Shown here piece by piece: positions 1-6,370 of a DNA stretch of 14,233 nt. Under the pieces are notes generated by a model, which saw only the letters and a list, made by a program, of their open reading frames with translations, was not told where the DNA came from and searched no databases. How positions within the stretch are numbered: position 1 is the stretch's first letter; each line of letters opens with the position of its first letter. The translations under genes and the position numbers were made by a program. Source of the stretch: Beijerinckiaceae bacterium (GTDB lineage: Bacteria > Pseudomonadota > Alphaproteobacteria > Rhizobiales > Beijerinckiaceae); assembly GCA_947380915.1 (NCBI GenBank), contig CANCSY010000061.1:1-14233 (forward strand). Direction: 5' to 3'.

Positions 1-129
1 ATCGGTGTGGCAAATGCCGGTGGCCTTGATCTCGACCAGAACCTCGCCCGCCTTCGGCCCCTCGAGGTCGAGTTCGACGATTTCCAGCGGCTTCTTGGCG
101 GCGAAGGCGACGGCGGCGCGCGTTTTCAT
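1..129 (-). CDS. frmA: S-(hydroxymethyl)glutathione dehydrogenase / class III alcohol dehydrogenase, N-terminal part only
   Basis: Only the first 43 codons lie in the window; the rest runs off the left edge. The peptide starts MKTRAAVAF and ends with GICHTD, the signature around the catalytic zinc-binding cysteine (Cys40 here) of class III alcohol dehydrogenases. The family oxidises the formaldehyde-glutathione adduct to S-formylglutathione in the cytoplasm and also reduces S-nitrosoglutathione. The start at 129 is supported by AAGGA on the minus strand (137-141), 7 nt upstream. The gene is divergent from the zinc-uptake operon and shares its 133-bp upstream region. As a zinc enzyme it might be influenced by the Zur-like site there, but this is only inference. 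Other medium-chain dehydrogenases are possible but fit this N-terminus less well. Confidence 0.9.
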   Translation of the reverse strand, partial: MKTRAAVAFAAKKPLEIVELDLEGPKAGEVLVEIKATGICHTD

Positions 130-225
130 GGGCGGGTCCTTGAAAAGGAAAAGGCGGCGAGGCGCCGGGCGCAGCATAGCAGAGTCGCACGCGGCTCAAA
201 GGGGTCTGGACGGGGCGCCCTGCGC

Positions 226-238
226 GTTATAATATAAC
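226..238. promoter_or_regulatory. Zur-type operator overlapping a -10 element
   Basis: GTTATAATATAAC is a perfect 6-1-6 palindrome in otherwise GC-rich DNA. It resembles the core of known proteobacterial Zur operators such as that of E. coli znu. It contains TATAAT (228-233), a consensus -10, placing the start of transcription near 240 and a leader of about 23 nt before the His-rich protein gene. No convincing -35 is visible 17 bp upstream. Repressor bound here would cover the promoter, so expression on zinc depletion is expected. Zur identity is inferred from motif similarity and the downstream genes. Confidence 0.7.
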
Positions 239-262
239 ATTACTTCATGTGAGAGCAGGCTG

Positions 263-475
263 ATGGACAGCGCGTCTGGCGTACACGAGCACGATCATGG
301 GCATCAACACGCCCACGGGCATCGCCACGCGCCCCACGATCACGCCGCCCACAGCCCTGTGAAGCCCGCGCGCCCGCCCGCCTCGCTTCTGCGCATGTCG
401 GCCCTGCAGCGCCTCGCCCTGTCCAGCGGGGCTGTGGCGGCCATCTGGGTCGGCGTTTTCTGGGCGATCGGCTAG
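263..475 (+). CDS. Small histidine-rich single-pass membrane protein, first gene of the zinc ABC operon
   Basis: This 70-residue protein has two parts. Residues 8-30 hold 11 histidines in an alternating pattern (HEHDHGHQHAHGHRH and more), typical of zinc or nickel binding. After a proline-rich linker, residues 51-69 form one hydrophobic membrane segment. Arg44 and Arg50 lie just before it, so by the positive-inside rule the His-rich tail should face the cytoplasm. There is no signal peptide and no domain I recognise. It begins 25 nt after the Zur-like palindrome, with a weak purine-rich ribosome site (GAGAGCAGG, 251-259), and its stop is 3 nt before the ATPase start, implying translational coupling. 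A role buffering or passing on zinc at the inner face of the permease is inference. It is far too short to be the transporter's binding protein. Confidence 0.75.
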   Translation: MDSASGVHEHDHGHQHAHGHRHAPHDHAAHSPVKPARPPASLLRMSALQRLALSSGAVAAIWVGVFWAIG

Positions 476-478
476 GCC

Positions 479-1219
479 ATGACCATTGCGCTGCGATTCA
501 AGGATCTGACGCTGGGCTATGACCGCCATCCGGCGGTGCATCATCTCGACGGCGTGGTGGAGACCGGCGATCTCTTGGCGGTCTGCGGCCCCAATGGCGC
601 GGGCAAGTCCACCCTGCTGAAGGCCATCGCGGGGGCGATCCAGCCGTTGGGCGGGACGGTGGAGCGCCTCGCCTGCGCGACGCGCGACATCGCCTATCTG
701 CCCCAGGCCGCCGAGATCGACCGCTCCTTTCCCATCAATGTCTTTGATCTCGTCTCCATGGGTTTCTGGCGCAGCGCAGGCCTGTTTGGCGGCCTCAGCC
801 GGGCCAGGGAGGCCCGCACCTTCGAGGCCATCGCCTCCGTGGGCCTCACGGGGCTGGAGGATCGACCCATCGGCACCCTCTCGGGCGGACAGATGCAGCG
901 CATGCTCTTCGCCCGCCTGCTGCTGCAGGATGCGCCCGTGATCCTGCTGGACGAGCCCTTCACGGCGCTGGACAGCAAGACCACGGCGGATCTGCTGGAT
1001 GTCGTCGCTCGCTGGCATGGGGAAAAGCGCACGGTGGTGGCCGTTTTGCACGACGACGAGATCATCCGCCGCTGTTTCCCCAAGGCCCTGCTGCTGGCGC
1101 GCGAGCCCGTGGCCTGGGGCGCGACATCCGATGTGCTGGGGCCTGAGAACCTGCTGCGGGCCCGCCGCATGGTGGAGGCCTTCGACCGGGAAGCCCATGA
1201 ATGCGAGCGGGTGGCCTGA
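479..1219 (+). CDS. aztA: Zinc ABC transporter ATP-binding protein (AztA/ZnuC type)
   Basis: The 246-residue ATPase should power zinc import at the cytoplasmic face of the inner membrane. All ABC elements are present in order: Walker A GPNGAGKST (37-45), Q-loop in YLPQ (Gln76), signature LSGGQ (134-138), Walker B VILLDEP (154-160) and switch histidine His191. The opening (LTLGYDRHPAVHHL) is what I recall for AztA proteins rather than classical ZnuC, but the two are close and the symbol is tentative. Length is normal for the family. It lies between the His-rich protein gene (3-nt gap) and the permease (4-nt gap), so the three are one transcription unit, presumably controlled from the palindrome at 226-238. 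A manganese substrate cannot be excluded from sequence alone; the Zur-like site favours zinc. Confidence 0.88.
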   Translation: MTIALRFKDLTLGYDRHPAVHHLDGVVETGDLLAVCGPNGAGKSTLLKAIAGAIQPLGGTVERLACATRDIAYLPQAAEIDRSFPINVFDLVSMGFWRSAGLFGGLSRAREARTFEAIASVGLTGLEDRPIGTLSGGQMQRMLFARLLLQDAPVILLDEPFTALDSKTTADLLDVVARWHGEKRTVVAVLHDDEIIRRCFPKALLLAREPVAWGATSDVLGPENLLRARRMVEAFDREAHECERVA

Positions 1220-1223
1220 GCCC

Positions 1224-2099
1224 ATGAGCGCCCTTTACGATCTCTTCTTCGCCCCCTTCGCCGAATTCGAATTCATGCGCCGCGCGCTGGTGGGCGCCAT
1301 GGCGCTGGCCCTGGCGGGAGCGCCGGTCGGCGTCTTCCTCATCCTGCGGCGCATGTCCCTCACCGGCGACGCCATGGCCCATGCAATTTTGCCGGGCGCG
1401 GCCATCGGCTATCTCATCGCGGGCCTGTCGCTGGGCGCCATGACGGCGGGGGGGATGATCGCGGGCTTCGTGGTCGCCATCGCCTCGGGCGCGGTGGCCC
1501 GCGCCACCGCCCTGCGCGAGGACGCGTCGCTGGCCGCCTTCTACCTGATCTCGCTGGCGCTCGGCGTCACCATCGTCTCCCTCAAGGGCTCCAACATCGA
1601 CCTGTTGCATGTGCTCTTCGGCAATGTGCTGGCGCTGGACGACGCGACCCTGATGCTGCTCGCCTCCATCTCCAGCCTCACCCTGCTGGGCCTTTCCGCC
1701 CTCTACCGGCCCCTGGTGCTGGAGACGGTGGACCCCTCGTTTCTGGCCAGCGTCAGCCGCGCGGGCGCCCCGGCCCAGCTCATTTTTCTGGCCATCGTGG
1801 TGATGAACCTGGTGGCGGGCTTTCATGCACTTGGCACGCTCATGGCGGTCGGCATCATGATGCTGCCCGCCGCCGCGGCAAGGTTCTGGAGCGCGGACAT
1901 CAGCCGCATGGTGGTGATCGCCGCTGGCTTTGGCCTCATTTCCAGCTATCTGGGGCTGGTGCTCTCCTACCAGTCCGGCGCCCCCTCGGGGCCGCTGGTG
2001 ATCCTTGTGGCGGGAGTGATCTATCTCGTCTCCCTGGCGCTGGGCCCGGCGGGCGGGCTCATCCGCCTTCTGCGCCCCCGGCGTCATCTGGAGGCCTGA
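1224..2099 (+). CDS. aztB: Zinc ABC transporter permease (AztB/ZnuB type, ABC-3 family)
   Basis: This 291-residue integral membrane protein has about eight hydrophobic segments, as in ABC-3 metal permeases. Family marks include RRMSLTGDAMAHAILPGAA (42-60) and the late segment around GTLMAVGIMMLPAAAARF (204-221), which probably docks on the ATPase. The N-terminus (FAEFEFMRRALVG, 12-24) matches my memory of AztB proteins. It starts 4 nt after the ATPase stop. The ATG at 1224 is preferred over upstream in-frame starts, which would run through the ATPase gene. A complete importer needs a periplasmic binding protein (AztC or ZnuA), which is not encoded in this window. After the stop, a 9-bp hairpin (2125-2157) may end the transcript. 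Confidence 0.88.
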   Translation: MSALYDLFFAPFAEFEFMRRALVGAMALALAGAPVGVFLILRRMSLTGDAMAHAILPGAAIGYLIAGLSLGAMTAGGMIAGFVVAIASGAVARATALREDASLAAFYLISLALGVTIVSLKGSNIDLLHVLFGNVLALDDATLMLLASISSLTLLGLSALYRPLVLETVDPSFLASVSRAGAPAQLIFLAIVVMNLVAGFHALGTLMAVGIMMLPAAAARFWSADISRMVVIAAGFGLISSYLGLVLSYQSGAPSGPLVILVAGVIYLVSLALGPAGGLIRLLRPRRHLEA

Positions 2100-2124
2100 G
2101 GCAAGTTGATCTACCGGGAATTCC

Positions 2125-2157
2125 GGGCGAAAGCGGATGGCGGGAGCTCTTTCGTCC
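2125..2157 (+). terminator. Hairpin after the zinc ABC operon, possible terminator without U-tract
   Basis: GGGCGAAAG (2125-2133) pairs with CTTTCGTCC (2149-2157) over 9 bp with one G-U pair and a 15-nt loop. It lies 26 bp after the permease stop. No run of T follows, so it is not a standard intrinsic terminator; it could protect the 3' end or assist Rho-dependent stopping. Confidence 0.35.
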
Positions 2158-2194
2158 CCCGATGGCGCTGCGGGGACTTACATAGACCCGGCCC

Positions 2195-2207
2195 GGTACA
2201 ATATAAG
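2195..2207 (+). promoter_or_regulatory. Degenerate Zur-like sequence with a -10-like core upstream of the COG0523 GTPase
   Basis: GGTACAATATAAG agrees with the palindrome at 226-238 in 10 of 13 positions. It contains TACAAT (2197-2202), five of six bases of a -10 consensus. If it is a promoter, transcription would start near 2209, leaving a leader of about 130 nt with a possible small hairpin (2221-2226 with 2239-2244). The symmetry is much poorer than in the first site, so it is a weak operator candidate. No good -35 is seen. Confidence 0.4.
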
Positions 2208-2337
2208 GAAGCGACAGGCCGCGCTCTCGCCTTGAGACGAGCGCAGCCTTCCCCGGAATTCCGGACCCAAGGCGCGGCGGCGCAAAAAGCGCCCGCCCCT
2301 TGCGGTTCGGCCTGTAACTGATTGAAAGGGAACACCA

Positions 2338-3420
2338 ATGTCCGACACCGCCTCGACCAAGATCCCCGTCACGGTGCTCACCGGCTATCTGGGCGCGGGC
2401 AAGACCACCCTGCTCAACCGCATCCTCAGCGAGCAGCATGGCCAGCGCTACGCGGTCATCGTCAACGAGTTCGGCGAGATCGGCATCGACAACGACCTCG
2501 TGGTGGGCGCGGACGAGGAAGTCTTCGAGATGAACAACGGCTGCATTTGCTGCACCGTGCGCGGCGATCTCATCCGCATCGTGGAAGGCCTGATGAAGCG
2601 CAAGGGCCAGTTCGACGCCATCATCGTGGAGACCACCGGCCTCGCGGACCCTGCCCCCGTCGCCCAGACCTTCTTCGTCGACGACGATGTGCAGGAGCGC
2701 GCGCGCCTCGACGCTGTCGTGACCGTGGCCGACGCCAAATGGCTCAGCGACCGCCTGAAGGACGCGCCCGAGGCCAAAAACCAGATCGCCTTCGCCGATG
2801 TTATCATCCTCAACAAGATCGACCTTGTGAGCGCGGCCGAGCTGGCCGAGGTCGAGGGCCGCATCCGCGCCATCAACCCCTACGCCAAGCTTCACAAGAC
2901 CACCCGCTGCCAGGTGCCGCTGGACGCTGTGCTGGGCCGCAACGCATTCGATCTCGAGCGCATCCTCGAAATCGAGCCGGAGTTCTTGAATTGCGGCCCG
3001 GACTGCGATGATCCCCACCATGATCACGCCCATCACGGCCATGGCCATGACCATGGGCATCATCATGGCCACGATCACCACGGCCATGACCACGGCGCCT
3101 CGAACCTGAAGGTCTATCACGACGAGGAAATGCAGTCGGTCTCGATCCGCCTCGACGGCGACATCGACCCCAACAAGTTCATGCCCTGGATCAATGATCT
3201 CGTGCAGCGCGAGGGGCCGAACATCCTGCGCTCCAAGGGCATCCTGGCTTTCAAGGATGATCCCAAACGCTTCGTGTTCCAGGGCGTGCACATGATCCTC
3301 GACGGCGACTCCCAGCGCGAATGGAAGCCCGGCGAGCGGCGCGAGTCCAAGATCGTCTTCATCGGCCGCAATCTGAAGGAAGACGAGCTGCGCAAGGGCG
3401 TGCAGAGCTGCGCAGTCTGA
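2338..3420 (+). CDS. COG0523 / CobW-family G3E GTPase, probable zinc metallochaperone
   Basis: The 360-residue cytoplasmic GTPase belongs to the G3E class (relatives CobW, YeiR, ZNG1, HypB, UreG), which use GTP hydrolysis to load metals into client proteins. Visible motifs are Walker A GYLGAGKT (16-23), the metal-binding CxCC in GCICC (68-72), ETTG (98-101) and the guanine-specificity motif NKID (159-162). Residues 227-253 form an insert of about 15 histidines with Asp and Gly, followed by a CobW C-terminal domain (about 257-347). A good ribosome site, GAAAGGGA (2325-2331), precedes ATG 2338. Zinc rather than cobalamin work is inferred from the CxCC, the His insert, the zinc importer upstream and the absence of cobalamin genes nearby. 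Its stop TGA overlaps the next ATG (TGATG), a sign of coupled translation and perhaps joint function. Confidence 0.9.
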   Translation: MSDTASTKIPVTVLTGYLGAGKTTLLNRILSEQHGQRYAVIVNEFGEIGIDNDLVVGADEEVFEMNNGCICCTVRGDLIRIVEGLMKRKGQFDAIIVETTGLADPAPVAQTFFVDDDVQERARLDAVVTVADAKWLSDRLKDAPEAKNQIAFADVIILNKIDLVSAAELAEVEGRIRAINPYAKLHKTTRCQVPLDAVLGRNAFDLERILEIEPEFLNCGPDCDDPHHDHAHHGHGHDHGHHHGHDHHGHDHGASNLKVYHDEEMQSVSIRLDGDIDPNKFMPWINDLVQREGPNILRSKGILAFKDDPKRFVFQGVHMILDGDSQREWKPGERRESKIVFIGRNLKEDELRKGVQSCAV

Positions 3421-3827
3421 TGGAGCCCGTCGCGCTTGGCATCCTGCTGCGCGTGGAGGTGCGGGGCTGGAGCGGCCCCGCGCCGCATCTGCCCAACGAG
3501 CCCGTGCGGGTCGATGAGGGGCGCGATGGCGGGCGCACCTTCATCTATGATCTGTCGCTGAAGGATCCGACCCTGTCGGTGCCTGACGCCTGCCTGCGCA
3601 TCGCCTCGCGGCTCGAGCGCATGCTGGCGCCGGAGCGCACGCCCTTTTCCGAACCCCATCATGCGACGCGTTGCGTGCTCGAATTCGGCGTGCTCGCCGA
3701 CCGCGAGCGCGAGTCTTTCTCCTATTCCTGGCCGCTGGAATTCCTGACGGCGCTTGTGGATGCGCAGATCGAACTCAACGTGTCCCATTACCTTCCAACG
3801 AATGACGAGGAGGACGAGGACGCGTGA
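3420..3827 (+). CDS. Small protein of unknown function, DUF4279-like, coupled to the zinc GTPase
   Basis: This 135-residue protein has no signal peptide or membrane segment and is therefore cytoplasmic. The beta strand near ILLRVEVRGW (9-18), a helix around residues 55-70, a second beta strand near RCVLEFGVL (84-92) and the late helix-strand LEFLTALVDAQIELNVSHYLP (split over 107-126) give the layout I associate with DUF4279; this assignment is tentative. The last residues (129-134) are strongly acidic. The start codon shares one base with the GTPase stop, and the WD40 gene follows 25 nt after its own stop. Genes coupled this tightly to a G3E GTPase often encode its client, adaptor or scaffold. 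That role here is inference; no catalytic residues can be named. Confidence 0.75.
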   Translation: MEPVALGILLRVEVRGWSGPAPHLPNEPVRVDEGRDGGRTFIYDLSLKDPTLSVPDACLRIASRLERMLAPERTPFSEPHHATRCVLEFGVLADRERESFSYSWPLEFLTALVDAQIELNVSHYLPTNDEEDEDA

Positions 3828-3852
3828 CCAAAGTCCGCATTCCCGTCGCTGA

Positions 3853-4866
3853 ATGACCATGGCCCAGACGCAAACCTCCCTTACCCAGAATGTCACGCCG
3901 ATCGCGCTTGACGGCGAAGCCGTCTGCGCCGGTTTCCTCGGACGCACGCCGGTTTTCGCGCTCGCCAATGGCGAGGCGCTGTTTGCTGAGATTGGTGCGG
4001 AGCGGCGCATCCAGCTGCATGAGAAGGCCGCGATCCTCACCGCGCAATGTCTCCATGGACGCTTGGTCAGCGGAGGCGACGATGGGCGCGTGATGGAGCT
4101 GCGCGCCGATGGCGCCGTGAAGGAACTCGCCGACGAAAAGGGCAAGTGGATCGACGCGCTGGCCCTGCGCGACGATGGCGCCACCGCATGGACCGTGGCG
4201 AAGACGGTGCGCGCGCGCGATGGCAAGGGCGAAGTGAAAACCTTCACCGCGCCCAGCGGCGTGCGCGGCCTGTGCTTCATGCCAAAGGGCTATCGCCTGG
4301 CGCTCGCCCATTACAATGGTGTCTCGATGTGGTTTCCCAATACGGCGGCGGAGCCCGAGGGCCTTGTCTGGCGCGGCTCCCATCTCGACGTCACGATTTC
4401 GCCCGATGGAAAATTCGCCGTGACGGCCATGCAGGAGAACGCGCTTCATGGTTGGCGCATCGCCGACCACAAGGACATGCGCATGACCGGCTATCCGTCG
4501 AAGACGCGGTCTTTCTCGTGGTCGCATGATGGCAAATGGCTTGCGACATCGGGCGCAGAGGCCTGCATCGTGTGGCCATTTGACAGTAAAGACGGCCCCA
4601 TGGGCAAAGGCCCCAGGGAATGCGGCGTTCGCGCTGCGCGTGTGACGCGCGTCGCCTTCCACCCGCGCGCCCTTGTGCTGGCTGCGGGTTATGATGACGG
4701 CTGGGTGATGCTGTGCCGTCTCAGCGATGGCTCGGAATTGCTGGTGCGTCAGCCCGGCGAGGCCAAGGGCGGCGCCATCAGCGCGCTCGCATGGGACCAG
4801 GATGGCCGCAAACTCGTGTTTGGCGCGGAAGACGGCGCGGCGGGCGTGCTGGATCTGCCTGCGTAA
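3853..4866 (+). CDS. WD40-type beta-propeller protein, cytoplasmic
   Basis: The 337-residue protein is built of repeating beta-blade units. Clear ones sit near LVSGGDDGRVMEL (71-83), LDVTISPDGKFAVTAMQENAL (split, 178-198), SFSWSHDGKWLATSGAEACIVW (split, 220-241), AFHPRALVLAAGYDDGWVML (268-287) and ALAWDQDGRKLVFGAEDG (311-328), enough for a seven-bladed propeller. There is no signal peptide or membrane helix. Propellers of this type usually act as protein-binding platforms. Six cysteines (25, 66, 141, 238, 257, 288) are scattered and show no obvious metal motif. The start is uncertain: ATG 3853 or ATG 3859, neither with a good Shine-Dalgarno. As third gene after the GTPase it probably works with it, as scaffold or target. 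It differs from the exported AztD zinc chaperone, also a propeller, in lacking an export signal. Confidence 0.85.
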   Translation: MTMAQTQTSLTQNVTPIALDGEAVCAGFLGRTPVFALANGEALFAEIGAERRIQLHEKAAILTAQCLHGRLVSGGDDGRVMELRADGAVKELADEKGKWIDALALRDDGATAWTVAKTVRARDGKGEVKTFTAPSGVRGLCFMPKGYRLALAHYNGVSMWFPNTAAEPEGLVWRGSHLDVTISPDGKFAVTAMQENALHGWRIADHKDMRMTGYPSKTRSFSWSHDGKWLATSGAEACIVWPFDSKDGPMGKGPRECGVRAARVTRVAFHPRALVLAAGYDDGWVMLCRLSDGSELLVRQPGEAKGGAISALAWDQDGRKLVFGAEDGAAGVLDLPA

Positions 4867-4950
4867 AGTTACTGCATGAACGCAACAATAACGCATGCAT
4901 GGCGCTGCACACCAGCATTTTGCGCACATCTTCAGCGCATCCTGAAAAAT

Positions 4951-4973
4951 ATGTGCACATTGATCAAGATAAC
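4951..4973. promoter_or_regulatory. Candidate FNR/FixK-like site plus adjoining 10-bp palindrome in the 4867-5121 gap
   Basis: TTGATCAAGATAAC (4960-4973) keeps 10 of the 12 defined bases of TTGATCNNGATCAA, the site bound by FNR/FixK-type oxygen regulators. It is overlapped by the perfect palindrome ATGTGCACAT (4951-4960). The gap is AT-richer than its surroundings and also holds an inverted repeat TGCATG/CATGCA (4873-4878, 4894-4899) just after the WD40 gene, without a T-run. The site lies about 150 bp before the AMP-binding gene, plausible for an activator, but I see no clear -35/-10 pair. One half-site is imperfect, so confidence is low. Confidence 0.35.
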
Positions 4974-5121
4974 GACAGGTGCGGCGCAACTCTTGATCCT
5001 ATCAAAGAAATTCTTGTTCGCAGGAGTCGACGAACATTGCAGACAAGTGCTTGATTTCGACTCGCAGAGTCGTGTTTATAGCCCCTGACTGGAATGGACG
5101 TTGCTCCGGGGGGGAGCTGGA

Positions 5122-6357
5122 ATGCCGGATTTCATGGATCGCCTGGAGACGCGAGCTGTCAGATCAAGAGAGCTCGCACTCTATCGGGATTTGAAGACCA
5201 TCATCGCCGTCGCGAAGCCGCGCGCCCCTGGCCTGCGTCGTCTTTTGCGCTTTGCGAAAGTGGTCGATTTTCGTGGCAAGGAAGAGCTGGCGCAATTCCC
5301 CGTTCTGCGCGGCCAGGACATGGCGCGCCTGCGCGAACAGGAGCTTCCCTTCGGCGGTTTCAACGCCACGCGTCCGGGCCTGCTGCGCCGTCTTTTTCCC
5401 ACTGCGCCGGAAGGTCACGCGAAGGATTGGTGGGGCTGCGCGCGCGCCATGCATGCGGCGGGCTTCACACGCGGCGACATCATCCTGAACAGCTTTTCCT
5501 ATCATCTGTCCGCAGCCGGACACATGATCGAAAGCGGTGCGCATGCGCTTGGCTGCGCCGTGATCCCTGCGGGCTCATCGGCCATCGAACGTCAACTCGA
5601 CGCCATCGAGACGCTGCGGCCCAACGCCTTTTGCGGCAAGGCCGCTTTCCTTGATCTGCTGTTGCAGAAAGCCGCCGAACTGCGCCGCGACGTCTCCTCC
5701 ATCAAGAAAGCCTTCGTCTTCGGCGCGCCGCTTTCACAGCATCTGCGCGCCAATATCGAGACGCGCGGCGTGCGTGTGCGCCAGGGCTACGCTACATCCA
5801 TGCTGGGCGTCATCGCCTATGAAACCGACGACGCCAGCGGCGCCCTCAACGAGGGCATGGTCGTGAATGAGGGCGTCATCGTCGAGATCGTGCGGCCTGG
5901 CGCCCATGAGCCGGTCGCCGCCGGGCAGATCGGCGAAGTGGTCGTCACGCGCCTCAATCTCGATTGCCCAATGCTGCGCTGTTCAACCGGCGACCTCTCG
6001 CGGATCATACCAGAGGCCTCGCCCTGCGGGCGCACCAATATCCGCATCAAGGGCTGGCTCGGCCGCGCCGATCAGGCGGCGACGATGGCCGACCGCACCC
6101 TGCTGCCCTCGCAGGTGATCGACATTGGCGCGCGCCATGCGGCCGTGCAGCGTCTGCGCCTGGTGCTGCGGAGTGAAAACGCCAGAGAGGCCCTGCTGCT
6201 GCGCGCCGAGGCCTCGCGCGACAACGCCGGTCTGGCCCATGAACTCGGCGCATCCTTGAAAGATGTGACGGGCTTTGACGGCGATGTGGAAATCGTCGCT
6301 CCGGGCGCCCTGCCCGACGATGGCAAGCTGATCGTCGACGAACGCGCGCTTGCGTGA
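5122..6357 (+). CDS. PaaK-like AMP-binding protein (phenylacetate-CoA ligase family), possibly inactive as ligase
   Basis: The 411-residue protein has the overall plan of PaaK-family acyl-CoA ligases. Recognisable stretches are LPFGGFNAT (75-83), GDIILNSFSYHLSAAGHMIE (118-137), GCAVIPAGSS (144-153), YATSMLGVIAYE (223-234), GEVVVTRLNL (271-280), STGDL (288-292) and CGRTNIRIKGWLGRADQ (302-318). Where relatives carry the lysine-bearing TKVKG hinge, this protein reads ATMADRTLLP (320-329), so the usual lysines are missing. The Ser/Thr/Gly-rich nucleotide loop is also not recognisable between 85 and 98. The chosen ATG at 5122 has a purine-rich GGGGAG (5111-5116); TTG 5101 is an alternative. thiD follows after 13 nt, suggesting one transcript. 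Substrate unknown; either a divergent ligase or a non-catalytic homologue. Confidence 0.8.
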   Translation: MPDFMDRLETRAVRSRELALYRDLKTIIAVAKPRAPGLRRLLRFAKVVDFRGKEELAQFPVLRGQDMARLREQELPFGGFNATRPGLLRRLFPTAPEGHAKDWWGCARAMHAAGFTRGDIILNSFSYHLSAAGHMIESGAHALGCAVIPAGSSAIERQLDAIETLRPNAFCGKAAFLDLLLQKAAELRRDVSSIKKAFVFGAPLSQHLRANIETRGVRVRQGYATSMLGVIAYETDDASGALNEGMVVNEGVIVEIVRPGAHEPVAAGQIGEVVVTRLNLDCPMLRCSTGDLSRIIPEASPCGRTNIRIKGWLGRADQAATMADRTLLPSQVIDIGARHAAVQRLRLVLRSENAREALLLRAEASRDNAGLAHELGASLKDVTGFDGDVEIVAPGALPDDGKLIVDERALA

Positions 6358-6370
6358 TAATCCGCAGGCC

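Noticed and set aside
263..475. The His-rich protein as a remnant of an AztC/ZnuA binding protein.
   Set aside because: It has its own start, stop and membrane span, no signal peptide, and no similarity to the binding-protein fold outside the His-rich stretch.
2059..3291. Long minus-strand reading frame opposite the GTPase gene.
   Set aside because: It is a by-product of high GC and codon bias; the plus strand carries a fully recognisable GTPase with a good ribosome site.
2338..3420. GTPase as CobW of cobalamin synthesis.
   Set aside because: No cobalamin genes or cobalamin riboswitch are nearby; the CxCC, His insert and zinc importer context favour zinc.
4867..4900. Inverted repeat TGCATG/CATGCA after the WD40 gene as a terminator.
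   Set aside because: Six-bp arms with a 15-nt loop, low GC in the stem and no following T-run.
4876..5088. Possible 70-residue small gene in the gap before the PaaK-like gene.
   Set aside because: No ribosome site, codon use unlike neighbours, composition typical of translated promoter DNA, and no recognisable motif.
5090..5105. Sigma-54-like promoter with GG-N10-GC spacing (TGGAATGGACGTTGCT).
   Set aside because: It would start transcription near 5116, only about 6 nt before the preferred start codon and inside its ribosome site; the -24 element is also poor.
6358..6370. TPP riboswitch or thiamine operon around thiD.
   Set aside because: Only 13 nt separate thiD from the previous gene, and the gap at 4867-5121 lacks the conserved thi-box sequences.
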